This document shows positions 41,005-49,444 of a stretch of 64,000 nucleotides of DNA, piece after piece (the stretch's first letter is position 1; every line of letters starts with the position of its first letter). The stretch is from JAAYVZ01 sp035384965. GTDB taxonomy: Bacteria > Acidobacteriota > Thermoanaerobaculia > Thermoanaerobaculales > Thermoanaerobaculaceae. Below the pieces are notes generated by a model. The model was not told the origin of the DNA. It saw only the letters and a list, made by a program, of their open reading frames with translations, and searched no databases. The DNA lies in NCBI GenBank assembly GCA_035384965.1, contig DAOOJE010000010.1, positions 1-64,000 of the forward strand. Direction: 5' to 3'. A program made the translations under genes and the position numbers.

Positions 41005-43262
41005 AACCCGACCTCGCTGTGCTGGCCTGGATTGCCGTGCCGATTGCGCTCGTGCACCTGGCCTGCTGGCGCCGTCGCCACGGCCTGCTGAGGTTCCAGC
41101 TCTTGGTCGATGTCCTGCTCGTGCTCCTGCCGGGACGGCTGGTCCTGCAAGGGCTGCATCTGGGTCCCGGCACCCCCGCCGCGCCTGCCTGGGGAGGCAC
41201 CGCGACCGTGGCGGGGATCGGCGACCAGATCGACTTGCCGTTACAGTTCGAGGTGTGGTGGGAGGAGGCCCGCCGGCTCGTCGCGGAGGGCGAGCCGCCG
41301 TGGATTTCGGAGCGCATTGGCGGCGGCGCTCCGCTCGCAGCGGGCGGCCAGAGCCAGCTTCCGTTCCCTCTCCACGCCCCGGTCTGGGCGCTGGGCGCCC
41401 GCCGCGGGTCGGACGTCATGGTGTTCTGGAAGCTCGAGCTGGCCGCCCTGGGCGCCTGGCTGCTGTTCCGGCGCTGGGGGCTTCGCCCGGCGGCCTGCAG
41501 CGCCGGGGCGCTGGCGTTTGCCTTCGGGCTCTACCCGCTGGCGTGGGGGGTGGTGCCGCTCGCCTGGGTGGTGGCGGCGCTCCCCTGGGTGGTGTGGGCG
41601 CTGGTCGGGGCAATGCGCGGGCGGCGCCGGGACGGCGCGCTGGCGGCGCTGCTGCTGGGGGTGATGGGAGGGTGGTGCGTGCACCCGGAAACGGGGGGGT
41701 TCCTGTGGCTCGCCGCGGGCTCGATGGGCACCGTGCTGGCGGCGGGGCGCTGGCGCCGGCTCGCGAGGCTCGCAGTGCCGTTCGTGCTGGCGCTGGCGGT
41801 GAGCGGGGCCGGGGCGGTTCCGACCGCGCTCACGGTGCAGGACTCGGCCAAGCTCGCCGAGATCGGCCGCGCGCCGGCGTACCCGCTGGCGGTTTTCACC
41901 TGGGAGCTGCGAGCGCGCGCGGCGGCCATGCTGGTGTCGCCGTGGCGGGAGGGGCATCCGGCCGACGGCACCTGGCGCTACCCGTTCGCGGCATCCGTTC
42001 TGCTCCTGGGGGCCGGCGCGGCGCCGTTCGTCTGGATGCTGGCCGGTCGGCCGCGGCGGCGGCTCGGAAGACACCGGCTCGCCCTCGCGGTGTTGGCGGG
42101 GTGGGCGTTCGCCCTCGTGTTCCAGCTGCCGGTGCTTGCCGACGCGCTGGCGCGAGTTCCGGTGCTCGGCGTCATGACGTGGCCCCGGGCTGGCCTGCTG
42201 CCTGGCTTCGTGCTCGCAGCGTGCGGCGCCATCGGTGCCGACGCCGTGCTGCGCCGGCCGCACCGCGGGCGGATCGCCGCCGCGACCGCGGCGGTGGGCG
42301 CCGCGGCGCTGCTCCTGGCGCTGACCGCGCGCCCCGGAGTGGCGCGCCATCGGCTGGTGCCGGGCGCGGTCGCGCCGGTCGCCGCCGGGGCAGCGAGCCT
42401 GGCGGGGCAGGGGTGGCTGTTGCCGGTCGTGGTTGGAGCGGAGTCGGCTCTCAACGCCTGGGACGTGCTCGGAGCCTGTCGCGGAGGCGAGCCGGGTGGG
42501 GCCGAGCTGGCAGAGGCGCTGGTGCGGGAGCAGGCCCGGGAAGGCGGGCGGGTGCTCGCGTTGGCAAGCGTGCTGCCGGCCAACCGGGCCGCCGCCTGGG
42601 GCCTCCCCGAGCTCGCCTCGAACGACCCGGTCCGCTCCCGGGCGCTGACCGCGCTGCACCAGGCGCTTGGGAGCGCGGGCCTGGACCTGCCGGGGCCGTT
42701 CACTCGCCCGTGGGCCGGGTTGGCCGGGGCGTGGGGCGTGCGGTGGCTGGCGACGCCGCCCGGCGAGCCGACAGGGGAGCTGGCCGACGGGTGGGAAGCG
42801 GTGGAGGTGCACCCCGGCGGCGCGATCCATCGCAACACGCGCGCGCTGCCGGTGCTGCGGCTGGCGGCGGAGGTGGTGGCGCCACCCGGCGATGCGGCGA
42901 GCGGTGCGTGGGAGGCACTCGACTTCTCGGCGGTTGCCGTGGGTGACCGGCCGCGTGTCCTGGGTGGGGAAGGGTGGCTCGAGGTGCGCGAACAGCGGCC
43001 GTGGCGCTGGCACGCCGAGATCCGAGCCCAGGGGCGCATCCTCGCGGTGCTCCACGTGCCGCGCGCCCCCGGCTGGCGAGCCTGGCTCGACGGGCGCGAG
43101 GTCTCGATCGAAACCGTGAACCTGGCGGCCATGGCGGTGGAGGTCCCGGAAGGGATACACGCCGTCCTCTGGCGCTACCGACCGCCGGGTCTGGGGCTCG
43201 GGGTCGTCCTCACCGTGCTGGGGCTGGCCGGATGCGCGGCGCTGTGGAGCCGGAGGTGGTGA
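41001..43262 (+). CDS. YfhO-like polytopic membrane protein
   Basis: A 753-residue protein with about 12 membrane helices in the first two thirds, then an extracytoplasmic domain (about 480-725) and one last helix. The C-terminal domain has HVPRAPGWRAWLDGREVSIE, then MAVEVPEGIHAVLWRYRPPG, the hallmark of YfhO-type proteins, in which a beta-sandwich ends with a growth-of-polymer-like motif. YfhO proteins are implicated in lipoteichoic acid or glycolipid glycosylation, with GT-C-like topology. It is coupled to the GNAT gene (ATGA) and to the PIG-L gene (shared base of stop and start). Confidence 0.82.
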   Translation: MKPDLAVLAWIAVPIALVHLACWRRRHGLLRFQLLVDVLLVLLPGRLVLQGLHLGPGTPAAPAWGGTATVAGIGDQIDLPLQFEVWWEEARRLVAEGEPPWISERIGGGAPLAAGGQSQLPFPLHAPVWALGARRGSDVMVFWKLELAALGAWLLFRRWGLRPAACSAGALAFAFGLYPLAWGVVPLAWVVAALPWVVWALVGAMRGRRRDGALAALLLGVMGGWCVHPETGGFLWLAAGSMGTVLAAGRWRRLARLAVPFVLALAVSGAGAVPTALTVQDSAKLAEIGRAPAYPLAVFTWELRARAAAMLVSPWREGHPADGTWRYPFAASVLLLGAGAAPFVWMLAGRPRRRLGRHRLALAVLAGWAFALVFQLPVLADALARVPVLGVMTWPRAGLLPGFVLAACGAIGADAVLRRPHRGRIAAATAAVGAAALLLALTARPGVARHRLVPGAVAPVAAGAASLAGQGWLLPVVVGAESALNAWDVLGACRGGEPGGAELAEALVREQAREGGRVLALASVLPANRAAAWGLPELASNDPVRSRALTALHQALGSAGLDLPGPFTRPWAGLAGAWGVRWLATPPGEPTGELADGWEAVEVHPGGAIHRNTRALPVLRLAAEVVAPPGDAASGAWEALDFSAVAVGDRPRVLGGEGWLEVREQRPWRWHAEIRAQGRILAVLHVPRAPGWRAWLDGREVSIETVNLAAMAVEVPEGIHAVLWRYRPPGLGLGVVLTVLGLAGCAALWSRRW

Positions 43263-44005
43263 TGCCCGGACGTTTGCCCGAGGAAGGCGAGCTGATCCCC
43301 TTTGCTGGCGGGTTTCCTCCCGGGAGGCAATGGCTGGTGCTGGCACCCCACCCCGACGACGAGACGCTGGGGCTCGGGGGCACGCTGGCGCTGGCCGCGG
43401 GGCGCGGCGTCGAGATCGCGATCGTGTGCCTGACTAGCGGCGATGCGCAGGGCGTGGCCGGGGTGCGCGAGGACGAGGCGCGCCGGGCCGCCGGGGAGCT
43501 GGGCGTCGCGCCGCCGCTGTTCTGGCGTCTGCCCGACCGCGGGCTGGGAGCGATGCGGAGCGGCCTCGCAGCGCGCCTCGGGAGGCTTTTCGACGAGTCT
43601 GGCGCCGAGACAGTCGTGACGCCATCGCTGGTGGAGCTCCACCCCGACCATCGCGCCGTGGCCCTGGCGGTCCAGGTTGCGCTCCGCCGGCGCTTCGCCT
43701 GGGGGCTGCGGCGGCGCGCCCCCGCCTGGGTCGTGGCGTACGAAGTCGGCGCCCCGCTGCTGCCGAACCTCCTGGTCGAGGTCGATGCCACGTGGGATCG
43801 CAAGCGCCGCGCTCTGGCCTGCTACGCGAGCCAGCTCGGGTTCAGGCCCTACGCCGCGGTGACGGAGGGCCTCGGCGCGCTGCGCACGCTGACGCTTCCG
43901 AGCGCGCAACGGGCGGAGGGGTTCTTCGTACTGCCGGCGAGGCGGGTGGCGCGTCTGGGGGCGCGCCGCTGGGCGAGCCAGATGGGAGCAGTGCGCGTGC
44001 TTTGA
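43262..44005 (+). CDS. PIG-L/LmbE-family deacetylase
   Basis: A 247-residue zinc-dependent N-deacetylase. The metal motif is LAPHPDDETLGLGG (His-Pro-Asp-Asp-Glu), with the third ligand in ELHPDHRAVALAV. Family members remove acetyl groups from GlcNAc-containing glycolipids or thiols (GPI precursor, mycothiol, bacillithiol). Its neighbours (YfhO-like, GNAT, and the divergent FkbM-Wzt-GT-C set) favour a glycan or glycolipid substrate. The ATG at 43262 shares its first base with the upstream stop (TGATG), implying coupling. Confidence 0.92.
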   Translation: MPGRLPEEGELIPFAGGFPPGRQWLVLAPHPDDETLGLGGTLALAAGRGVEIAIVCLTSGDAQGVAGVREDEARRAAGELGVAPPLFWRLPDRGLGAMRSGLAARLGRLFDESGAETVVTPSLVELHPDHRAVALAVQVALRRRFAWGLRRRAPAWVVAYEVGAPLLPNLLVEVDATWDRKRRALACYASQLGFRPYAAVTEGLGALRTLTLPSAQRAEGFFVLPARRVARLGARRWASQMGAVRVL

Positions 44006-44103
44006 CTGTCCCCGGGCGGGGACGACGGCATCGGTGGCGGGACGGCGGGGCGCGGGTCCGGAAGGGCACGCTGGTTGCTTACGAGGGTTTTGGAGGTGAG
44101 GCC

Positions 44104-44940
44104 ATGCGCAGGTTCATGCTGCTCGGAACCGCGGCCCTGATCGTGCTGGGCTCGGCGATGCCGGCCTCCGCCCACCGCTGGCGGAGCGTCTGGTGGGGAG
44201 TGCACTGGGGGCTGTGGTGGGACTGGCCCGGCTGGTATGTGGGTCTCCCGCGAGCCGTCAACCCCTCGTTGACGGCGGTGGACACCGACATCAGCCCCGA
44301 GCGAGCCCGGGTGTACCTGGACGGCGAGCTGATCGGCACCGCCGACGACTTCGACGGATTCCCCGACTACCTCTATCTCGAGCCCGGGGAGTACACCCTG
44401 GAGTTCAGGCTCAAAGGGTACAGGAGCGAGTCCGTGACGATCGAGGCGCGGGAGGGGCGCTTCTTCCCGCTCGATTTCAAGCTCGAGAGGGTGCGGGGCG
44501 AACCGGAGGAGCCGTGGTACGAGGGCAACCTCCGAGGGCTCCCGAACCGCCGGGTGTTCGGAGAAAAGAAGCCGGCGCCGGAGCCCCCCGAGCGCCGTGG
44601 CCCCGACCGCTCGCTTCGCCCCGAGACGCGCGGCGAGCCGGGACGGCCGCCTGCCGCCCGCGTGCCTGCGGGCGCCGTGCTGGATCTCAGGGTCTCTCCC
44701 GGCAACGCCGCCGTGTACCTGGACGGCGAGCTAGTCGGGACGGCGGATGAGTTGCGCCGACTCGAGCGCGGGCTGGCCGTCCCGCCGGGGAGGCACGAGA
44801 TCGAGGTGCTGGCGCCCGGGAAGAAAGCGCGCGCCTTGAGGGTTGACGTGGGGGAGGGCGAGAAGCAACAAGTCGTGATCGAGCTCGAGGACGCTCAGGA
44901 CGAGGGAGGGGCTAGACAAGACGAGGACGGAGCCCTATAA
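44104..44940 (+). CDS. Secreted protein with two PEGA domains
   Basis: A 278-residue protein with a signal peptide (1-24, ending ASAH). A Trp-rich stretch follows (WRSVWWGVHWGLWWDWPGW). The first PEGA domain is at about 59-128 (RARVYLDGELIGTADDFDGF, then EPGEYTLEFRLKGY) and the second at about 195-265 (NAAVYLDGELVGTADELRRL, VPPGRHEIEVLAPGKK), with a Pro/Arg/Glu linker between. PEGA domains are surface or periplasmic beta modules of unknown binding partner. The ATG follows TGGAGGTGAGG. The end of the gene contains a near-consensus promoter (44913-44941) for the RNA downstream. Confidence 0.88.
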   Translation: MRRFMLLGTAALIVLGSAMPASAHRWRSVWWGVHWGLWWDWPGWYVGLPRAVNPSLTAVDTDISPERARVYLDGELIGTADDFDGFPDYLYLEPGEYTLEFRLKGYRSESVTIEAREGRFFPLDFKLERVRGEPEEPWYEGNLRGLPNRRVFGEKKPAPEPPERRGPDRSLRPETRGEPGRPPAARVPAGAVLDLRVSPGNAAVYLDGELVGTADELRRLERGLAVPPGRHEIEVLAPGKKARALRVDVGEGEKQQVVIELEDAQDEGGARQDEDGAL

Positions 44941-44941
44941 T
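44913..44941 (+). promoter_or_regulatory. Near-consensus sigma-70 promoter of the small RNA candidate
   Basis: TAGACA (44913-44918, 5 of 6) and a perfect TATAAT (44936-44941) are separated by exactly 17 bases. The -10 overlaps the PEGA gene stop codon. It is the best promoter match I found in the window. The predicted start is the A at about 44948. Confidence 0.8.
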
Positions 44942-44947
44942 GCCCCT

Positions 44948-45129
44948 AGTCGATAGATCGGAGGGAGGCGGCGGTCAAGCGACCACTCTTGCAGACCAGC
45001 CAAAAGCAACCTACCACCTTTTCCTTTCACTTTTGTTTCCTGCCTTCAAAGGCCAACCTTACGACGACTTGAGCGACCGACCTCCCCATCCCTCAACCGC
45101 CGCCGGCACCATCCGGCGGCTTTCTTTTT
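44948..45129 (+). ncRNA. Candidate small RNA, 6S-like in size and fold
   Basis: About 182 nt between a near-consensus promoter and a strong terminator, with no plausible coding frame. The predicted fold has a closing stem (GGGAGG 44963-44968 with CCTCCC 45081-45086; TCAAG 44975-44979 with CTTGA 45068-45072), then a central bubble. An upper stem follows (GCAG 44991-44994 with CTGC 45040-45043; CAAAAG 45001-45006 with CTTTTG 45030-45035), with a large pyrimidine-rich loop. A short hairpin (CTT/AAG near 45044-45051) lies in the 3' side of the bubble. Closing stem, bubble with a 3' hairpin and upper stem are the architecture of 6S RNA, which sequesters housekeeping polymerase. The identity is inference; that an RNA is made is better supported. 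Confidence 0.6.
45099..45129 (+). terminator. Rho-independent terminator of the small RNA
   Basis: Eight-base arms GCCGCCGG (45099-45106) and CCGGCGGC (45113-45120) close a CACCAT loop, followed directly by TTTCTTTTT. It also terminates any read-through from the PEGA gene. Confidence 0.93.
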
Positions 45130-45217
45130 CGGCCCGGTTCGGCAGCCCCTCGCCTCCGCCGGCGCGAGGGCGGCCCGGCAGCGATGGCCAGGCACCGACT
45201 CGCCGGGGCCACTCGGA

Positions 45218-46135
45218 ATGAGCACGGCCCCGCCCCACGGCCACCACCATCACCGCCTCGCCGCCGATCGGCGCAACCGCCGGCGTTTGCTGGTCACGCT
45301 CGCGCTCACGCTCGCCTACATGGTGGCGGAGGTGCTGGGGGCGTGGCTCACCAACTCGCTGGCGCTGCTCGCCGATGCCGGCCACATGCTTTCCGACGCC
45401 GGCGCACTCGGCCTGGCGCTGTTCGCGATCTGGATGGCCGGCCGTCGGCCGTCGCCCCGGCACACCTTCGGGTTCTACCGGACGGAAATCCTGGCCGCCC
45501 TGGCCAACGGCGCCCTGCTGGCGGCGCTGGCGGTGCTGATCGTTCGCGAGGCGGTCGGAAGGCTGGCGGCGCCGGCGCTGGTGCGCCCGGGCCCCCTCAT
45601 GGTCATTGCCGCCGGCGGGCTGGTCGTGAACGTGGTGGGGATGCTGGTGCTGCGGGGAGGCGCGCGCGACAGCCTGAACCTCCGCGGCGCCTTTCTCCAC
45701 GTCGCCGGCGACGCGCTCGGCTCGGTCCAGGTGCTGCTCGCCGGTCTCGCCATCCAGTTCTTCGGGTGGCGCTGGGTGGATCCGGTGGCCTCGATGGTCA
45801 TCGCGGTGCTGATCGTGGCCTCGGCCTGGGGGATCCTGAGAGATGCGGTGTCGGTGCTGATGGAAGGGGTTCCCGGCCACCTCGACGCCGACCGCGTACG
45901 GGAGGCGGTGCTGGGTGTCGAGGGCGTGGCGGGCGTGCACGACCTGCACGTCTGGACGATCGGGTCGGGCTTCGTGGCGCTCTCGGCCCACGTCAACGCC
46001 GATCCGCACGCCGGCGAGGAGCTGCTCTGGCGGATCCACGAGGTGCTCCACCGTGACTTTGGGATTCGCCACACCACGATCCAGGTCGAGCGCCCGGCCC
46101 GGCCCGAGCCCCTGAGGCCCTCGGCGCGGCCCTGA
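45218..46135 (+). CDS. Cation diffusion facilitator (zinc/divalent metal exporter)
   Basis: A 305-residue CDF-family protein with six membrane helices. The metal site is the two H/D-x3-D pairs: LADAGHMLSDAGAL in helix 2 and HVAGDALGSVQVL in helix 5, so HxxxD in both, the zinc-selective pattern. A His-rich N-terminus (PPHGHHHHRL) and a cytoplasmic ferredoxin-like domain (about 215-295, GVHDLHVWTIGSG) complete the CzcD/ZitB layout. It exports Zn2+ or Co2+ from the cytoplasm in exchange for protons. The stop is 21 bases from the end of the convergent MacB operon. Confidence 0.95.
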   Translation: MSTAPPHGHHHHRLAADRRNRRRLLVTLALTLAYMVAEVLGAWLTNSLALLADAGHMLSDAGALGLALFAIWMAGRRPSPRHTFGFYRTEILAALANGALLAALAVLIVREAVGRLAAPALVRPGPLMVIAAGGLVVNVVGMLVLRGGARDSLNLRGAFLHVAGDALGSVQVLLAGLAIQFFGWRWVDPVASMVIAVLIVASAWGILRDAVSVLMEGVPGHLDADRVREAVLGVEGVAGVHDLHVWTIGSGFVALSAHVNADPHAGEELLWRIHEVLHRDFGIRHTTIQVERPARPEPLRPSARP

Positions 46136-46156
46136 CACGCGGCGCCGAGACGCCGA

Positions 46157-46927
46157 CTACTTGAGTCCGCTCTCCGCGGCGTGCCGGGCGGATGAGGCGG
46201 GCGCTGCATCTTCCACGATGCGACCGTCCTCGATGCGAATGATGCGGCGGGTTCGCCGAGCGACGGCAGCGTCGTGAGTGATGAGCACGAGCGTGTGACC
46301 CTTCTGCCAGAGCTGCTCGAACATGCCGATGATGTCCTTGCCGGCTGCCGAGTCGAGGTTGCCGGTAGGCTCGTCGGCCAGGATGATGTCCGGCGCGCAC
46401 GCCAGCGCCCTCGCGATGGCGACGCGCTGCATCTGCCCGCCGGACATCTCGGTGGGGCGGTGGAACCGGCGGTCGGCGAGCCCGACCTGGTCGAGCAGCT
46501 CCTCGACCCGCGCCCGCCGCTCGCGCGCGGGCTTTCCCGCGAACAGCAGCGGCATCTCGACGTTCTCGAACGCCGAGAGCTGCGGCAGCAGGTTGAAGCT
46601 CTGGAAAACGAAGCCGACGCGCCGGTTGCGGATGGCGGCCAGGCGGTCGACCGAAAGCCCCGCGACTTCCTCGCCGCGCAGCCGATACGAGCCGCCCGTG
46701 GCCGTGTCGAGGCAGCCGATGATGTTCATGAGGGTCGACTTGCCAGAGCCGGAAGGACCCACGATCGCGACCATCTCGCCGGCGTCGACGAGGAGGTCGA
46801 CGCCGCGCAGCGCCTCCACCTCGACGGGTCCACTGGAGTAGACCTTGCGGATGCCCTGCATGTCGATGAGGCCGCCGCCCGGCCGGGGCCGCGCGCCGTT
46901 GCTGCCGTTGCCGCCGATGCCGAACAT
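46157..46927 (-). CDS. ABC transporter ATPase, MacB/LolD type
   Basis: A 256-residue ATPase. Walker A GPSGSGKST is at 57-65, followed by LMNIIGCLD, the Q-loop FVFQSFNLLPQLSAFENVE, the signature MSGGQMQRVAIARAL, Walker B IILADEPTGNLDS and the switch ITHD. LMNIIGCLD and FQSFNLLP are hallmarks of the LolD/MacB/FtsE group, which powers permeases with a large periplasmic domain. The first 20 residues are a Gly-rich tail absent in most homologues. It is the last of four genes on this transcript, 11 bases after the second permease. Confidence 0.94.
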   Translation of the reverse strand: MFGIGGNGSNGARPRPGGGLIDMQGIRKVYSSGPVEVEALRGVDLLVDAGEMVAIVGPSGSGKSTLMNIIGCLDTATGGSYRLRGEEVAGLSVDRLAAIRNRRVGFVFQSFNLLPQLSAFENVEMPLLFAGKPARERRARVEELLDQVGLADRRFHRPTEMSGGQMQRVAIARALACAPDIILADEPTGNLDSAAGKDIIGMFEQLWQKGHTLVLITHDAAVARRTRRIIRIEDGRIVEDAAPASSARHAAESGLK

Positions 46928-46938
46928 GGTGCGCCCCC

Positions 46939-48195
46939 TCACTCGTACCGCAGCGCCGCCGCGGGCTGGATGGTGACCGCGCGGCGGGCCGGGAAGTAGC
47001 CAGACAGCAGCCCGATGCCGCCGAGCAGCAGCACGGTGGTGACGGCAATCGGCACAGAAATCGTGGGCTGGCCTAGGAACTCCATGGCCTCGTTCGGGTT
47101 GGAGGCCTGGAAGGCCGCCAGCGCCCGGACCAGAGCGCTGCCGGCGCCGATGCCCACGAGCCCGCCGGCGAAGGTCAGGGTGAGCGACTCGAGCACCAGG
47201 CCGCCAGTGATCCACACCCGCCGCGCGCCGAGTGCCATCTGGATGCCGATCTCCCTGGTGCGGTGTTGCACCGCGGCAAACATGATGTTGGCCACGCCCA
47301 CGCCGCCGATGACGAGTGTCAGGGCGCCGATGATCCCGAGGAAGATCTCGATGCCGATCATCATGTTGCTGAAGACCCTGGCGTTCTCGATGGTGTCCCA
47401 GAAGCCGAACACGCGGGTGTCGGAGGGGTCGAAGCGGTACTTGCTCCCCATGACCTCCAGGAAGCGGCGCCTGGCGGCCGGCGCGGCGGCCTCGCTCACC
47501 GGCTGGTAGACGAGGTTCGAGAGGTGCCGGCGGCCGAACAGCGCCTCGAAGGTCGAGAGGGGGATCGTCGCACGGTCGGCGTCGGGGCCGCCGTACATCC
47601 CCATTTGCCGCTTCTTCTGCATCACGCCGATGACCGTGAACGTGGAATCGGCGAGCTGCAGCGTCCTGCCGACGGGGTCGGCATCCCCGAACAGGTCGCG
47701 GGCGAGGTTGTCCCCGAGGAAGACGACGCGGCGCTTGTGGAGCATGTCCAGGTCGTCGATGTACCGCCCGCCCGGCTGCGGGTAGTTGGCGCGCAGCTCG
47801 CCGTACGCCGGTTGGACTCCGACGACGCGCTTGTTGAGGGCGGTACGGCCGTTGACGAGCTGCACGTTCCAGTTGTGCATTTCACCAGCGGCGGCGCCGA
47901 TCTCGGGAACCGCCCCGAGCACCAGCCCGACGTCCTCGGGCACGAGGCGGATCGGGCGCGCGGCGGGAAGGCCGGCAAAGGGCTTCTCGGTCTGCCCCAT
48001 CCAGAGGATCACGAGGCGATCGCCGAGGCCCCGCTGTCCCTTCTCCATGCTGCGCTTGAGGCCCTCGCCGAACGACAGGAGCAAGAGGATCGCCACGGTG
48101 CCCCAGGCAATGGCGGACACGGTCAGGACCATGCGCTTGCGCTGGATCCTGGCGGCGGTGCGGAACAGGCACACGATGAGCCGGGCGGTCAGCAT
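46939..48195 (-). CDS. MacB-type permease (FtsX family), second copy
   Basis: A 418-residue permease: helix 1 at about 20-42, a periplasmic MacB_PCD domain (about 43-280), and three C-terminal helices of the FtsX domain (about 285-410), with MIGIEIFLGIIGALTLVIGG, then GVANIMFAAVQHRTREIGIQ and ALGARRVWI. These permeases work as mechanotransmitters that push substrates from the periplasm outward. It starts 1 base beyond the stop of the first permease. The two are clearly related but diverged, so they may form a heterodimer with the ATPase dimer. Confidence 0.92.
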   Translation of the reverse strand: MLTARLIVCLFRTAARIQRKRMVLTVSAIAWGTVAILLLLSFGEGLKRSMEKGQRGLGDRLVILWMGQTEKPFAGLPAARPIRLVPEDVGLVLGAVPEIGAAAGEMHNWNVQLVNGRTALNKRVVGVQPAYGELRANYPQPGGRYIDDLDMLHKRRVVFLGDNLARDLFGDADPVGRTLQLADSTFTVIGVMQKKRQMGMYGGPDADRATIPLSTFEALFGRRHLSNLVYQPVSEAAAPAARRRFLEVMGSKYRFDPSDTRVFGFWDTIENARVFSNMMIGIEIFLGIIGALTLVIGGVGVANIMFAAVQHRTREIGIQMALGARRVWITGGLVLESLTLTFAGGLVGIGAGSALVRALAAFQASNPNEAMEFLGQPTISVPIAVTTVLLLGGIGLLSGYFPARRAVTIQPAAALRYE

Positions 48196-48196
48196 G

Positions 48197-49426
48197 CTAG
48201 AGCCTCAGGGCCTCGACCGGGTTCAGCCTGGCGGCGGAGCGGGCCGGGAAGTAGCCGGCGACGAACCCCACGAGGCCGAGGATTCCGGTGGTGACGGCCG
48301 CGACCTGGAGCGAGATCGCAGGGGTGCCGACGTACTCGTCGAGGCTGGCCGGAAACGCCGAGCAGATCCCCCACGATATGAGAAACCCGATGGCGCCGCC
48401 CAGGAGGGTGAGCACCAGCGTCTCGAACAGGAACTGTGCGGTGATGGCGCGCTGCCTGGCGCCGAGCGCCATCTTGATGCCGATCTCTCTGGTGCGCTCC
48501 TCCACCACCACGTTCATGATGTTGGAGACGCCGATCCCGCCGACGACCAGCGTGAGCACCCCCATACTGCCGAGAAACAGCCGGAAGCCGAGCATGATCG
48601 AGCGCATGAATTTCTCGTTTTCGGTGACGTCCCACATGCGCACCGCCTCCTTGTCGGCCGGGTCGAAGCGGTGCAGGCGGGCCAGCGTCGCGATGACCTT
48701 CTCCTTGGCGGACTCGACGGCGGCGGCGTCGTGGACCTGGAACACGAAGTTGCCGAAGGCCTCCTGGCCGTACATGGCGCGGAACGTCGTGGCTGGGATG
48801 GAGGCGCGGTCCTTGTCGCGGCCCTGGTACGAGGAGTCCTGCTCCTTGTTCTGCATCACTCCCACGACCAGGAACGGCACTCCATTGATGTGGACGTACT
48901 TGCCCACCACGTCCTGGGTGCCGAAGAGGTCGTCGGCGAGCTCGTCGCCCAGAAACACGACCCGCCGCCGCTCGTCCAGGTCGAGCGCGTTGACGTAGCG
49001 GCCGCCTTCCTGCGGGATGAGGTTGCGCATCGCCGCGAACACCGGGCTGGCGCCTGTCAGCCCCGGCACCAGGACCCTGTGCCCGACCCTGAACTTCTTG
49101 TCGCCCGCCGAGTACTCGCCGGAAATCGCGGCGATCTCGGGCACTTCCCGGCGAATCGCCTCGATCTCTCGTTCCTTAACCACGACCCGCCGGTTGCGCG
49201 GCAGGCCTTCCCACGGCTTCGAGGTGCGGGCCGGCCAGGCGATGACGATGTTCTCCCCGAGTCCCCGGATGCTCTTGACGAGGTGCTTCTCGAGCCCTTC
49301 GCCGAACGCCCCGAGGAGCGTGACGGCGGCGGTGCCCCAGACGATGCCGAACAGCGTCAAGGCGGCGCGCAGCTTCTGCGTCTTGAGGTCGCGCAGGAGC
49401 TGGTGGAGGTAGTTCGAGACACCCAT
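48197..49426 (-). CDS. MacB-type permease (FtsX family), first copy
   Basis: A 409-residue permease with the same layout as its neighbour: N-terminal helix (about 20-45), MacB periplasmic core domain, and a C-terminal FtsX domain (GVLTLVVGGIGVSNIMNVVV, EERTREIGIKMALGARQRAI). It has LGTPAISLQVAAVT-like loops before the last two helices. It follows the HlyD-family adaptor gene by 18 bases and precedes the second permease by 1. Export substrate is unknown; MacB systems move antibiotics, peptides, lipoproteins or siderophores. No TolC-type outer membrane gene is in the window. Confidence 0.93.
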   Translation of the reverse strand: MGVSNYLHQLLRDLKTQKLRAALTLFGIVWGTAAVTLLGAFGEGLEKHLVKSIRGLGENIVIAWPARTSKPWEGLPRNRRVVVKEREIEAIRREVPEIAAISGEYSAGDKKFRVGHRVLVPGLTGASPVFAAMRNLIPQEGGRYVNALDLDERRRVVFLGDELADDLFGTQDVVGKYVHINGVPFLVVGVMQNKEQDSSYQGRDKDRASIPATTFRAMYGQEAFGNFVFQVHDAAAVESAKEKVIATLARLHRFDPADKEAVRMWDVTENEKFMRSIMLGFRLFLGSMGVLTLVVGGIGVSNIMNVVVEERTREIGIKMALGARQRAITAQFLFETLVLTLLGGAIGFLISWGICSAFPASLDEYVGTPAISLQVAAVTTGILGLVGFVAGYFPARSAARLNPVEALRL

Positions 49427-49444
49427 GCCGGCCTCACCAATGGC

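Noticed and set aside
44940..45221. A 93-codon open frame with an ATG at the end of the PEGA gene
   Set aside because: It has no ribosome site, runs through a strong terminator, has poor third-position GC and overlaps the candidate RNA.
46136..46156. CGGCG-N6-CGCCG hairpin between convergent genes
   Set aside because: A 5-base stem with no T-run is expected by chance at this GC content.
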